64,000 nucleotides of DNA from Gerris lacustris (lineage: Eukaryota; Arthropoda; Insecta; Hemiptera; Gerridae), in the NCBI GenBank assembly GCA_951217055.1, contig OX578286.1, positions 42,237,937-42,301,936 of the forward strand, read 5' to 3'. A program made the position numbers and the translations under genes. The notes beneath the pieces are model-generated. The model did not search any database, had not been told where the DNA came from, and saw only the letters and a list, made by a program, of their open reading frames with translations. Of this stretch, positions 10,516 through 23,945 are shown one piece after another (within the stretch, counting starts at the first letter, position 1; each line of letters starts with the position of its first letter).

Positions 10516-10715
10516 GGCACTTCTTTAGATTGTTACTCCCCTTATAAATAAAACAGAGAGGAGTAACAATCTAAAGAAGGTGTACAGAATGTTCTTCTTT
10601 AGACTGTTACTCCCCTGTAAAACCAGAAGTGTGATATTCCTTTGTCCCAAAGTACATTGGACTAAGCATCCCTTTGTCTTAATATAATTGAGTCAAAGTC
10701 ATTTATAATATAAAA
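10516..10715 (+). mobile_element. hAT-type MITE, right end lost
   Basis: It starts GGCACTTCTTTAGATTG and contains the internal block TTCTTTAGACTGTTACTCCC of the full copies at 43960-44194 and 60816-61048. Homology ends near 10715, before the right inverted repeat, so this copy is truncated. It is inserted next to, or has replaced, part of family C. Confidence 0.8.
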
Positions 10716-10729
10716 AAAATATATATGTG

Positions 10730-11084
10730 TGAGGCTCTCACGCATTAGAAGTGAAACATAAGTTCTAGAATGCATTGCTCTCTTTCAATTTTTGACGAAT
10801 TTATTATTTCAGGATTAAGAAATGGTTGTGGGAAATTTAATTGAAAAAAAAAAAAATATTGCTACGCAAAGGCAACCACATTTATTCCATTAAAAATAAA
10901 TGTTTGTTTTGATTTGCTGGTCTTTAAATAGATATAATACAATTAATCTGTAAAAAAAGTTACACTTGGACGAGTCTCGAATCGCAAACTTCGTTACACG
11001 ATGTCACTTATATGAAAAAATTCACTCTACCTCCGCCAAAGAAGTTTCACTTCAAAAAAACATAGGGGACAAACATAACGTGTT
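10730..11084 (+). repeat. Family L repeat, copy L1 (SINE-like tail)
   Basis: It matches 27415-27930 in two blocks. One contains AAGTTCTAGAA, TGCATTGCTC and TTTCAGGATTAAGAAATGG. The other contains CTCGAATCGCAAACTTCG and AAAGAAGTTTCACTT. The tRNA-like segment seen in L2 is missing between the blocks. Confidence 0.65.
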
Positions 11085-11290
11085 CGTTCTGAAGAACGAA
11101 ACATTTTTAGGTTTCCGATTTAAAAAATTCCAAGACTGAAATCAGTTTCAGACATCAGGGAACATTTTTTGTTACGTGTCTGTCTATCGCTCTAATATTG
11201 CGAACCTTAAAATCAATAAAGTACTTGATAGGATACGAGGAAGATATGTGCCACACCAATTGGCAATTTATTTCGTACGAATTCGTGTTC
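11085..11290 (-). repeat. Family C copy C3, internally deleted
   Basis: In reverse orientation it carries the tail (GAACGAAAC, TCCAAGAC, CAGACATCAGGGAACA, GTGTCTGTCT) joined directly to the head (AGGATACGAGGAAG, TGTGCCACACCAATTGGC). The roughly 350 bp middle of family C is absent. Confidence 0.75.
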
Positions 11291-11352
11291 AGTCTAAACT
11301 GTTTGTTTACAAAGGTGGGTTTTTTTTTTGTTTTGTTTTTTAAAAATTGCAA

Positions 11353-11900
11353 AATAGTCTATTGATTCTGTTTTTCTATTGTTATTAGATTTTTGAGTTT
11401 GTTTAGAAGATAATATCTAATAATATATTGTGATATTATTAGTTTCTTATAACTACTTTTAGATTTTAACCTAAACAAACCACGTGGGTTAAATCTTTTT
11501 AAAGTTGTTTTTCTTGGTTTAATGTCTATGATAGTATATTACTTCTGTTTTTCTGTTGTTATCGTCTGTTATTGGATTTTTTGATTTGTCTTTAGAAGAT
11601 AATATCTAATAATATACTAAAATATTATATTATTCGTTTCTTATAACTACCTTCAGATTTTAACCTAAATAAACCACGTGGGTTAAATTTTTTTTAACGT
11701 TGTTTTCTAGGTTTTATGTCTATGGTAGTATATTACTGTTTTTTTCTATTGTTATCGTCTATTATTGGATTCTAGAAGATAATTATATAAAAACATAATA
11801 TAATATTATTTGATTCTTATTTTCTTAACCTTAAGATTTTAACCTAAAAAGAATAACCACGTGGGCTAAATCCTTTTTTAAAATTGTTTGTCTATGTTCT
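11353..11900. repeat. Three tandem units of about 180 bp, each with a CACGTG E-box
   Basis: Each unit has CTATTGTTAT-like sequence, an AGAAGATAATATCTAATAAT block, then TTTTAACCTAAA, AACCACGTGGG and TTAAAT. The GGGTTAAAT piece pairs with the upstream TTTTAACC to form a small hairpin around the E-box palindrome. Units diverge by indels. Confidence 0.8.
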
Positions 11901-12284
11901 ATGATAGTCTGTTGCATCCCCCACTCTTTTATTGTTTAGCAGCTGTCACTAGTTGGTGTTGCCAGGTGTTGCAGCAGCATCTCTTGCTTGCATCCCCTAT
12001 TCTACGGCAACACTGCTTGGGGATATCAAACGGCAGGTGTTCTAGAAAACATAACTAGCACCTGCTCCTTCAGGTACAACAACCTTCTACTAAAACAAGT
12101 CGTACATTTTACTTTAGTCTTTTAAATAAAAATCTTGATTTGTTTATATTATGAGTAAAACAGCTAGTTCTGCTGTAGAGCATTTTATCGTATAAACTGC
12201 AATGAAGAGAAAAGCTCTATGGTTCTCAAATAAAATGTTTGTGCGTGAAATCTTACGTAATAATTAATATAAAAATGCCATTTT
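11901..12284. other. No gene recognised
   Basis: Moderately complex sequence (11930-12070) is less AT-rich than its surroundings but shows no clear ORF or repeat family in this window. Confidence 0.45.
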
Positions 12285-12570
12285 TCAAAACATTTTTCAA
12301 TTCTTTACCTTAGTTCTATCTATGTGCAAAATTTGGGGAAGATTGAATGACGGTAAGTGGTTCAAAATTGGGATAATAGGTGTGCGATGAAACTTAAAAA
12401 GCAAATAAATTTGACGCCATTTTGTTTTTTTTTTTTTTTTTTTTTTTTTGTTTCTGTATTCTTCACCTTAGTTGTATCTATGTGCAAAATTTGAGGAAGA
12501 TTGAATGACGGGAAGTGGTTCAAAATTGGGGAAACGGAAATGTGCGATGAAACTTACAAAGCAAAGTAAT
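12285..12570. repeat. Direct duplication of a unit of about 115 bp around a poly-T tract
   Basis: TATCTATGTGCAAAATTTG, GAAGATTGAATGACGG and AAGTGGTTCAAAATTGG occur at 12315-12400 and again at 12475-12560. They are separated by a run of about 28 T at 12424-12450. Confidence 0.85.
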
Positions 12571-13167
12571 ATAAGACCAGTACAAAGTGTTTAGTTGAGA
12601 ACATAAAATTATTAAATCGGCAGAGGAACTGCCGATAAACAAAAAATGCACAATGAACGTTAAAGCTTGAAAAAATAATTATATTTTCCTAGGACTACCA
12701 TGATAAATGTGGTTTTTGGGGAGGGGTACACACAAATTTTTGATGCTTTTTTTTTTTTACAAAATCGCATGTAAAATTAAACAATTTCCACAATTGTTAT
12801 GTAATTTTGTAATGTAATCTTTAATATCTTTCATTTGATACCTCATTCAAAATTTCAACAAAATATTTTTTTTTTCATAAGTGTAGGAAAACGCGTGTAA
12901 TTTTTGAACGGCTGATAATTTTGATCGCTATATTTTTCCTGTGTCAGCGTCAAATAGATCTTTAATTCTGCAAAGTTTTATGTTTTTATCTATTTTGATT
13001 CAAAAGTTATTGGAACCGTACAGAGTGAAACAGACAAACATAGGAACAGAACTATAAAGTGGGGTGCACATATAGGAACTTGGTTTGCCGATCTTGGTTT
13101 TCAAGAAGCAAGTTCCTCTGTGTGAAGATAAAGCCGGTCATATCGTCATATACACTTTGCTGTATAC
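12571..13167. other. AT-rich DNA, no gene recognised
   Basis: The part at 12880-13045 has the wording of an old interspersed repeat tail (ACGGCTGATAATTTTGATCG, then GTACAGAGTGAAACAGAC), but no second copy was found in the window. Confidence 0.4.
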
Positions 13168-13270
13168 CTGACAGGCAACCTGTACAAGAGAACCGGAGTG
13201 TGTGAACTTTGTTAATTGTGCAGTTATGTCATCATTTATTAACACACGCTTCGGTTTGCCTGTGCAGGTT
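13168..13270. mobile_element. Small hairpin MITE, family K copy K1
   Basis: CTGACAGG, ACCTGTACAAG, GAACCGGAG and TGTGTG on the left are answered by ACACACGCTTCGGTTTGCC and TGTGCAGGTTAAC on the right. The internal part (TGCAGTTATGTCATCA) is shared with K2 at 39506-39618. Confidence 0.6.
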
Positions 13271-13442
13271 AACTATATAGTTTTACCCGTCCGGTATTCC
13301 GCAACCAGCCAAATTGGCGACAAAATTAGTATTCCATCGGTTTGGAACTTGGTGCGCCGAACCGAGATCGGTTAAGGATTAGGTGCTTAACGGGTTGTTT
13401 TTGGTTTTACCAACGAAACCCAAAGAATTAAGACAACCATAT

Positions 13443-14021
13443 AGTGCAGGAGATAGCGTGCACAAAAGTGTCTGACTAACATCAAGCTAGAATTTTGTAT
13501 ACAAGTCAATGTTTTAGCGCCTTTTAAGAATATGTGGTCTGCTAAGTTCGTCTGCAGGACATAGCTTGGCAATAGGCGTTTGAAAAAAACAAACCGGTGG
13601 AGAGCGGCCATGTCCCACCAATTATGGTGGACAATGTGATTTTCATGATACTGAGTACAGAATTAGTTAGTAGACCGAAAATCAAGTTGATGTTAGTTTG
13701 TCCCTTGACAGGTGACCACGTTGATTTTTAGTAATATTTGAATAACTAACCTATCAAGTTTGAAAATAACATCGACTTGATTTTTGGTCTACTAACTAAT
13801 TCTGTACTCAGGATCATGAAAATCACATTGTCCACCATAATTGGTGAGACATAGCCGCTCTCCACCGGTTTGTTTTTTTCAAATGCCTATTGCCAAGCTA
13901 TGTCCCGCAGACGAACTTAGCCGAACACATATTCTTAAAAGGCGCTAAAAGATTGACTTGTATACAAAATTCTAGCTTGATGTTAGTCAGACATTCTTTT
14001 GCACGCTATCTCCTGTAAACT
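13443..14021. mobile_element. Large foldback element with arms of about 258 bp
   Basis: The left arm (13443-13700) and right arm (13762-14021) are inverted copies. Matched landmarks are CAGGAGATAGCGTGCA, CTGACTAACATCAAGCTAG, CAAACCGGTGGAGAGCGG, TCCACCATAATTGG-type and AGACCAAAAATCAAG-type blocks. The loop is about 60 bp. The 74-codon minus-strand ORF at 13387-13611 lies on the left arm and has no recognised domain. No target duplication was confirmed. Confidence 0.85.
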
Positions 14022-16943
<2,922 letters not shown>

Positions 16944-17408
16944 AATTAAATAATTTCACAAAGTATAGGTTCATTTCACTTATCTCAAATTTATTCGTTT
17001 TTTGTTTTTGTTTTGATTGAGTTTTCTTTTATTTTCTTTATCATTTTCATAATTAAGATTTTTTTATTTTATTAAGCTCTTATCATAACAGTGTAAACAA
17101 TATTTGATATGAAACTGTAATGATAAATTCAAATTTACAATAATGTTGCAATTGGAAAGCTAGAGTCTAGACCAGTATACAACAATAGAATTAGTTTTAT
17201 AGAAATTTTCCACTCTCAACGAACAATCGAATAAATAGAAAATTAAAAAGGGAAATATAAATAATGGTATCAATATAGCCTTTTTTATACTTAACAATTG
17301 TATCTATTATATTAACAATTACCGAACCATAAATATACAAAAGTTATTGCTTATTGTTGTCTATTTCAAAAATAGGTAAATGACTTATGAGTCCTTGGTA
17401 GTTTATTG
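16944..17408. other. AT-rich DNA, nothing recognised
   Basis: No ORF or repeat of note. Confidence 0.5.
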
Positions 17409-17462
17409 GGCACTTCTTTATATTGTTACTCCCCTATGATTTTTTTTAGAATACAAAAAAAA
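17409..17462 (+). mobile_element. hAT-type MITE terminus only
   Basis: GGCACTTCTTTATATTG, TTACTCCCCTATG and TTTTTTTAGAATA match the left end of the copy at 43960-44194. The rest of the element is absent. Confidence 0.7.
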
Positions 17463-18108
17463 TACAACAAGCAGGAAATTTTTATAAAGAACTACCATTT
17501 TTCGAAATCCTTAAATTAAGAGCATATTTCCTCTTGGATACTTTACCTTGGGACATACTATATATACATACTGATAATTTATTAAAATAATAATGTTTTT
17601 TTTATTTTTTTGTTACAGGTATGTGGAATATTTCATAATGGATTTACTCTGTTCTATAATTCTAATGTAAGCTATAATTTTTTTATTTCTCTTATATTCG
17701 AACCATCGCCAGATATGTGGTGATTACTATAAACTATCAAATGTAAGGGCTTTTTCCTTTTGTATTTAAATAATATTTCATTTTCTATCAATTAAATATT
17801 TGAGATCACTGTCACAAACCCATGGACCATAGTAGATATGAAGACACTTTAAACCATATTCACTCCTGATTCCCTAGAATATGATTCCACCCTCAAAGCA
17901 ACGCCCACTCTCCTCCACACCTATATCGACTATCTATCTTCTTTATATTGGTTTATATAAATATGAATATAGATAGATATATAAGCCCTTTGCGTATTAT
18001 TATAATTTAATATTAAGAAAGACACTTTTAATCAACAATAAAGAACCTTATTAATGTGACAAAAGTTTTTGTTGTAGAGTAGACCAGGGCATGATAAAAC
18101 CATTTTTA
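17463..18108. other. AT-rich DNA, nothing recognised
   Basis: No ORF or known repeat was identified. Confidence 0.5.
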
Positions 18109-18826
18109 GGGTCCGTAGGCAAAACCAAGGACCCTTATATTTTCCTGCGTGTGTCTGTCCGTCCGTCCTCTCGCGTGCTCTCACGGCTACACCTTTCGTC
18201 CGATCACTTCGAAATTTGGCATGTATGTGTCTTGTACCTACCCACATATATTAAAAATATAGCGACTTTATAAAAATATTTTTAAAAAAGAATTAGGGTA
18301 AAAAAACTTAAGGGTTAAATTTTTTTTATTTTTTTTCGACACCGTGAGGGGTATCATATGAAAGGGTACGTCGAGCTGATTACAAAAATATATAATTATT
18401 TGGTTATAACTTTGATAGGGCGAGCGTAGGCAAGTTTGAAGTGGGTGTGAAACATGTCCCCCTCCCTCTATCTCGCTTATGCGAAGTGCAAAAAATCTGA
18501 AAAAATTCCTGAACATTCTTCGACCAAAAGTAAAGATACCACTTTTTGGAAATTTCGAAAAAAATATTATTTTATTTTTTATTGACAAAATACGTTTTTT
18601 TATAATTATGGTCTTTTCGATGTATTTATATGGTTGTAGTCCGGTTCAGTGGCAAAAAAATACTTTATAAGAGTGTGTTTTGAGAATATCAGACCCTTAG
18701 GATAGTTCAAAGTAAGCTTTTTAGTATTTAAAAAAACACTGTTTATACACTTTACAGTTAAACACTATATAGTGTGGCCTACGGACCCTCGCTGAGTGCT
18801 GACTAGCACACACTTGACCTGTTTAT
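18109..18826 (-). mobile_element. Family F element, uninterrupted copy F2
   Basis: AGGGTCCGTAGGC at 18109 faces its inverted counterpart GCCTACGGACCCT at about 18778, giving inverted ends about 680 bp apart. The interior matches F1 (3576-3777 plus 6390-6780) on the opposite strand. The 106-codon minus ORF (18588-18268) shares its first about 45 residues with the F1 ORF and then diverges. Near the left end, CTGTCCGTCCGTCC followed by GAAATTTGGCATGTATGTG resembles the head of dispersed insect SINE-like repeats. No transposase is present. Confidence 0.75.
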
Positions 18827-19425
18827 ATCATAATATTTTATTTTAGCCCGAACTAATTATACGAAAAAAGTATAAGTACAAACTAAATTCAATGAAGACA
18901 AGCGGAAAACCCCCATTTTCAAACTGATAATAGTCTAAGAGAAATCTCCTTTTTTAAAAATATCTCAATGTAAAAAAAACCACATAACTTAAAATAAACC
19001 CTCTTGCAGACTCTATTTATAAGATATGAAAATTAACAAAATGTATTAATAAACTAAAAGAAAAATGCTAAAAGTCAACAGACTAAAAATAACTTAAACA
19101 CGACATAAATTATCTTTTCATTTTTTTTTTTTTTTTTTTTGTTTCATTTTTATTTATGACAACACATATTTATTTTCGATTCTTAGTAACCCAAATGTTT
19201 ATTTTAAATGTTATCAGTTAAGGAGAACAGAAATTCTAAAATTGTGAAAGAATTCCTAAGAATATATCAATTTTAATATATTGCTTGGTCGTCTCGACTT
19301 GGGTTGAAAAAAATAAAATAAAAATAGAAATAATGAAAATGTCATTGAATTCCTGAGAATAAACAGAATTATTAAATCAAGGTTCGTGTTATCACCCCCC
19401 TCCTTAAATATTCTTGTAAATGGAC

Positions 19426-19431
<6 letters not shown>
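18827..19431. other. AT-rich DNA with a poly-T tract; no gene recognised
   Basis: A T run lies at 19122-19140. Nothing else was recognised. Confidence 0.5.

Positions 19432-19501
<70 letters not shown>
19432..19501. repeat. (AT)n microsatellite
   Basis: About 70 bp of uninterrupted alternating AT. Confidence 0.97.
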
Positions 19502-19506
<5 letters not shown>

Positions 19507-19559
19507 TCTGGCAATAATTGTGACTCATAGCTACTTCGCGTCATATTCTATTATTGGAT

Positions 19560-19910
19560 AAATGGTCACATTGAAAGTGAAAGTGAAGTGTTGTTTTGAC
19601 CGGGGTTCGAATCCCAGTAGGATCACACTTATTTTTGTGTAATAATAAATGTGCCCAAACGGTTGAAATTGATATGGGACCATCTGTGGGCTACTGTTGA
19701 CAAACCGTCTAAATTTCTCTAAAATCGGATAACCACTTTTTAAGTTATAGGTGTTTAATGAAAAAAGATTTGTGTGCCTGCAGAAACGAGAAAGGAATGG
19801 GTTTAGAAAGTTGAAAATTATATGGGACCAACAATGGGCTAATTATGACTTACCATCAAAATAGGATGAGGGCTTCTTATAAGTTGGTGGTTTGCAAATA
19901 TTTTAAACAG
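19560..19910 (+). repeat. Degenerate SINE-like repeat with tRNA B-box, related to family C
   Basis: GGGGTTCGAATCCCAG (near 19602) is a perfect tRNA B-box match. It is followed by family C-type phrases: GATATGGGACCA, GGGCTAC, TGTTGACAAACC and AAATCGGAT. The same order, weaker, is at 37140-37310. The tRNA-like part supports a SINE origin for this subfamily. No A-box was identified. Confidence 0.6.
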
Positions 19911-20416
19911 ACTGACATTTTATTGACCCTGTAGGGTCTATAGCAAAAAAATTAAAAGCTTACTTTTGCAATATTTCGACCCCTCTTTGGGTCATCTTCA
20001 AGCTGAACACACATTTTTTATTTTCAGTAACTCCAGCAAAGTTGTTCTATTTTGTAACATATTACATAGTTAAATCGTTTTTAGCGAATTTTCAAGGAAA
20101 ATTACGCAATTGCAATGGCTTCAAAATTTTTGTAATGCGAATTTTTGAAAAGTTTTTCCATGGAAATCCGTTTTAGACCATTCTGAATCTATTCCTAAAA
20201 TTTAACACTTTTTTTTATGTATGTATGTACGTATTATATGTATGTATATATGTGTCACTCTAGACGATATCTCCCCTTAGGATGCACTTAAAAATTTCAA
20301 ACAAATTTTATAATGTCAATAATATCAAAAGAAAGGATGATTTCGTTGGCCAGCATTTTTGGAGTTCATTTAGGGGTTAAATTTTTACAATTTAGGGTCA
20401 AAAATAGCATAAAAAC
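19911..20416. other. AT-rich DNA with a short TATG microsatellite; no gene recognised
   Basis: A (TATG)n-like stretch lies at about 20217-20255. GTAGGGTC and ACCCCTCTTTGGGTCATC near 19930-19995 are not clearly repeated. Confidence 0.45.
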
Positions 20417-20600
20417 GTGTTTTTCCATTTTACCCCCCTTTTATATGAAAATATGATAAAAGTGTACATAACAACAATTACTGTACTCTTAAAGAGCTTT
20501 CCAACGACATGCATCTTGAAGGGTAAATACGATTTTGACTTTTGTACCTCGTACCCCTGTGTACCAAATTTTTTTTTCACCCATGCAAATTCTAAACCAA
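20417..20600 (+). repeat. Family E repeat, copy E1
   Basis: It matches 58566-58720: ACCCCCCTTTTATATGAAAA, ACATAACAACAATTAC, TACTCTTAAAGAGCTTTCC, ACATGCATC and ACTTTTGTACC. The ORF here (20417-20629) is not conserved in frame with E2. Confidence 0.75.
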
Positions 20601-20734
20601 AATTTTCCTATATAATCATAAGCCAATAGTACGCAGATTTCTTTGAAAATTCGCTCATTAAGTCATGGTGCATGACTGGACTTTTTTTATATCTACCTGA
20701 CTAGAAGATTACTGTATCATCTCCTATTTATGAA

Positions 20735-20970
20735 TTCAAATATTTTAGTTTTAGGTAGTACTCATACTCATACTACGGAAAGATTAAATTTTACTTTAAA
20801 TCAAATTATAATTATCATTAACTACGGGCGACATACAGAGAAAAATAGACCCCAGCACCAGGACTTGAACCACGGGCCATACATCCGTTACAGGATATAT
20901 AGGAGGCCCGTGGTTGAAGTCCCGGTGCTGGGGTCTATTTTCCTCTGTATGTCTCCCGTAGTTAATGGTA
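20735..20970. mobile_element. Foldback element J2 with inverted tRNA-like cores
   Basis: The inner arms 20816-20878 and 20905-20968 are almost exact inverted copies. Each includes GACATACAGAG-type, TAGACCCCAGCACC and a tRNA T-arm-like GGTTGAAGTCCCGGTG or its complement. The left flank has GTAGTACTCATAC and CATACTACGGAA, shared with J1 at 5771-6011. In J1 only one tRNA-like piece sits in the loop, so J2 appears to have a second, inverted one. The overlapping ORFs on both strands simply read the palindrome. Confidence 0.8.
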
Positions 20971-21149
20971 CTCCTATTTATGCTAAACAAACCTTTTACC
21001 TTTTTATTCTAACCAGGTTGGTAATTGTCAATCTGAGAAAAATTAATTCCGTTATAGGGGTAGTCCATGTTAAATATAATTGAGCATCTTTCGGATATTA
21101 AATATTTTGTACTTACTGTAAAATAAGGGGGGTCAGACAGACATTTAAT
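20971..21149. other. No feature recognised
   Basis: Short AT-rich spacer. Confidence 0.4.
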
Positions 21150-21587
21150 AGTTATTTATGCACCTAGGGAGTAAAGTAAGCCATTATTCCCTGAACGAAA
21201 AAGTTGGTTCTTGAGGCGAAGCCGAAGAAACCATGGTCCCTAAATCCCGAGGCGAAGCCGAGGGAATTAGACTCTTTAATTCCCGAGGCGCAGCCGAGGG
21301 AATAACTCTAATTAGCTCCCGAGGCGAGCCGAGGGAGATAATTATCGTGAGGGGAATAATGGCACTTTACTCACGAGGTACATACAATATTTTATCTCCA
21401 GTAGGAAGAAAATACACATTTTCGTCCATAGCACAGTTTTTATTTATTATTTTAATAAATAGCAATAATTATTAGCACTTTCAATAGCAGATATAAGAGA
21501 TTCAATATTAAAAACAAATAAGAATTGGAATTAAACTCAAATAGGAGGTTATTTAGATGCAGGTTATAATGTTGTAAACAAAGATCA
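21150..21587 (+). mobile_element. Family H element, copy H1, GC-rich inverted core
   Basis: GGAGTAAAGTAAGCCATTAT and TTCCCT near 21168-21192 are answered by GGGGAATAATGGCACTTTAC near 21351. Between them three or four GC-rich units of the type CCCGAGGCGAAGCCGAGGGA, each a small palindrome, are spaced by AT-rich pieces. A shared tail runs to about 21587 and includes TTTATCTCCAGTAGGA, TTATTAGCACTTT and GATGCAGGTT. A second copy in inverse orientation is at 63093-63500. The 80-codon ORF (21233-21475) reads the GC units and has no known domain. Confidence 0.75.
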
Positions 21588-22124
21588 ACTACAATAATGT
21601 TGTTTGAAACATATTTTTGTTTTTGGAGACATGCAAATAATAAGTTCTTCAGATCACAATAATTCTGCTATCTTTGGTGTAAGCTCGGATGTAAAACATA
21701 TTTGTTAAACTCAAAAAAACAAAAACAAGATAATCTATAAAATTGATCTATGCTTTACAAAAGATATAGATTCAAAAGAAAAACAACAACAAATAAATTT
21801 GAATATTACAATGACACTACGATAGATTTATACACTATTCAAACTCTCTATTTTTCCCTGATCTGCACTGATTTCAATTACAGATCATATAGGACAAAAG
21901 GAGATCATCTCCTTATCAGAATAATTTGTTATTGTTTTGTTTTTGTATCATCGGTTAGGAATATGTTGATAAGGAATTCTAAAACAGCTTTCTCTAGTTG
22001 ACAGTTTCTTGAACCTATAATCTTGTATATTTTTTTTTTTTGTGAATCTGTAATTCAGTGTTTCTTTTAAGAGTTCAATAACATTGTGGAAACCAAAAAC
22101 AAAATACAACAACAAACAAAAACA
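21588..22124. other. AT-rich DNA, no gene recognised
   Basis: Two overlapping ORFs (21750-22001 plus, 21948-22205 minus) have no recognised domain. Confidence 0.5.
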
Positions 22125-22722
22125 AAATAGATGCCAATTACTGTGGCACATAGCTTCCTCGCATCCTATCACGTACTTTATTGATTTTATGCTTTTACAA
22201 GCCATTATTGTCTTGATTTGATTAATTGTTTCCCCCGTTTTTTTAAGCTGTTTAAATTGTTTTCTTATTTGTATAAATTAAAGTATCAATTAAGCAAAAG
22301 TTAACAAACGCAGACGGTTCAAATTAATCTGGGCCTATCAGCAGGCTACCTTTCGACAAACCATCAAAATTTCATTAAAATTAGATGAGTACTTTTGAAG
22401 ATATAGGTGTAAATAAATGTATGTTTGTGCGCATGTTAAAGAAAAACAAATGGGTGCAGAAGGTTGAAACCTATATGGGACTAAAAATGGGCTCATTGTG
22501 ACCTACCATCCAAATTTCAATAAAATCGAACGAGTAGTTTTTAAGATATGTTGATTAGCGAAAATTGAGTGACAGACAGACACGGAACCAAAAATGTTCC
22601 CTGATGTCTAAAACGGATTTCTGTCTTGAATTTTTTTTAAATCGGAGACCTAAAATATGTGTGTTCTTCAGAATGATCACATAGCTTCAGTTACCTTTGG
22701 TAAGCTCGGAAGAAAAAATTAA
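22125..22722 (+). repeat. Family C interspersed repeat, full copy C4
   Basis: The order is a head TGTGGCACATAGCTTCCTCG, then AGTATCAATTAAGCAAA, then two related internal blocks, each reading CTATATGGGA-type, GGGCT, ACCATCCAAATTTC-type, AAAATCGAACGAGTA and TTTTTAAGATAT. The tail is GACAGACAGAC, TGTTCCCTGATGTC, then a hairpin-forming GTTACCTTTGGTAAGCTCGGA. There is no coding capacity. The family occurs at least nine times here, in whole or part. It resembles a SINE or short MITE, but no class can be set from the sequence alone. Confidence 0.75.
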
Positions 22723-23164
22723 AATACCAACCACGAATACTTGTTACCTAACTATGAAATTACTATATATGTAATAGCTTATGTTCGTTGTTTGTTTTAT
22801 GTTTTTTTTTTTTTTTTTTTGTTCGTTTGTAGAATGTGTTTTTTTTACAATTATTTTCGTATTTAAAAAATGTCTACAAGGAAGAAACCAAGAGATTAGC
22901 TTCAATATACAAATAAACAAATCAACTTTTATTTATTTTATGTTACATCAACTGAAAACCCCTTTCTTGTGAAATAATTCGCCATTTTCTAACTTTTTCC
23001 TTAAAAAAAAAACTAAAAAAGACTTTCTAGGAGGAAAATACTAAGAGATTAGCGTCAATATACAAATAAGCAAATCCTTTTTTTATTTATATTTACGTAA
23101 CATCGACTAAAAGAAACCCTTTCTTATGAAATAATTCGCCAATTTTTAAGTTTTTCGTTTGATT
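22723..23164. other. Direct repeats of about 150 bp; no gene recognised
   Basis: AGAGATTAGCTTCAATATAC, AAATAA and TTCTTGTGAAATAATTCGCC (22890-22985) recur at 23045-23140 as an imperfect direct duplicate of about 153 bp. A poly-T tract is at 22804-22820. Confidence 0.7.
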
Positions 23165-23945
23165 TTAAAATAGTCTGCCAATTTGTGTGGCAAATATTTT
23201 CCTCGTTTCCTATTTCGTATACATTAATGAGTTTACGCTTTTACTACTATTAATGTCAAATTTATTTAATTTTCCCGCTAATTTTTTTTTTTTACACGAC
23301 TTTAAAGCCTCGTGTAGACTGCCGAACCGAACAGAGGAAACGAGCCGAGCATTGTTCTCTGCGCATGCCCAATCTGAGATGCGCAGGCGCATTGCATACT
23401 GAGCATGCGCAGAGACCACTACTCGGCTCGTTTCCTCTGTTCGGTTCGACAGTCTGGACACTGTTTAAGTATCAATTTAGCAAATTTTGAAAAACACAGA
23501 CGGTAGAAATTAATCTGGGGCTGTCTGAGGGCTACTTTTGACAATCCATCCAAATTTATTATCATCAGATGAGTACTTTTGATGATACAAGTGCAAATAT
23601 GTGAACGTTTGTGCGCATGTGAAAGTGAAAGAAATGTGTGCAGAAGACCGAAACCTATATGGGAGCAACAATGGGCTAATTGTAATCACCCATCCAACTT
23701 ATACATTAAAATCGGACGAGTAGTTTTTAAGATATGTTGCGGTTCGCAAAAATTGAGTGACAGACAGACCTAAAAGGTACTTGTCAGTTAGAAGCCCTCC
23801 CTAAAAAAGTTAGAGGTGGTTAGGGATCAGGTGGCTCCAAGATCTTGGAATGTTTGAAATCGGGGGGACATAAAAAAATGTACGTTCTTCAGAACGATCA
23901 CATAGCCTCCGTTACCTTCGGCAAGCTCGGAAACAAACAAGGTTC
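23165..23945 (+). repeat. Family C copy C5, interrupted by a MITE
   Basis: The head is at 23175-23225 (TGTGTGGCAAATATTTTCC). The middle and tail resume after the MITE from 23467 (AAGTATCAATTTAGC) and run to GTTACCTTCGGCAAGCTCGG near 23905. Compared with C4 the insertion lies in the same AT-rich part of the unit. Confidence 0.8.
23305..23466. mobile_element. TTA-flanked palindromic MITE, family M copy M1
   Basis: The arms run from AGCCTCGTGTAGACTGCC through GAACAGAGGAAACGAGCC and GCATGC, and back through GGCTCGTTTCCTCTGTTC to ACAGTCTGG. Almost the whole element folds on itself. A TTA precedes it, but the right end is degraded. Three better copies are at 34585, 36129 and 40365. A 3 bp TTA duplication and GC-rich palindromic ends are typical of PIF/Harbinger-type MITEs. 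Confidence 0.85.

Noticed and set aside
20730..21083. 117-codon ORF and its reverse counterpart
   Set aside because: Both strands are open across an inverted repeat (J2), giving near-identical peptides on both strands.
21233..21475. Arginine/glycine-rich small protein MVPKSRGEAEG
   Set aside because: It reads the GC-rich palindromic units of family H. In H2 the units are damaged and the peptide is not conserved.
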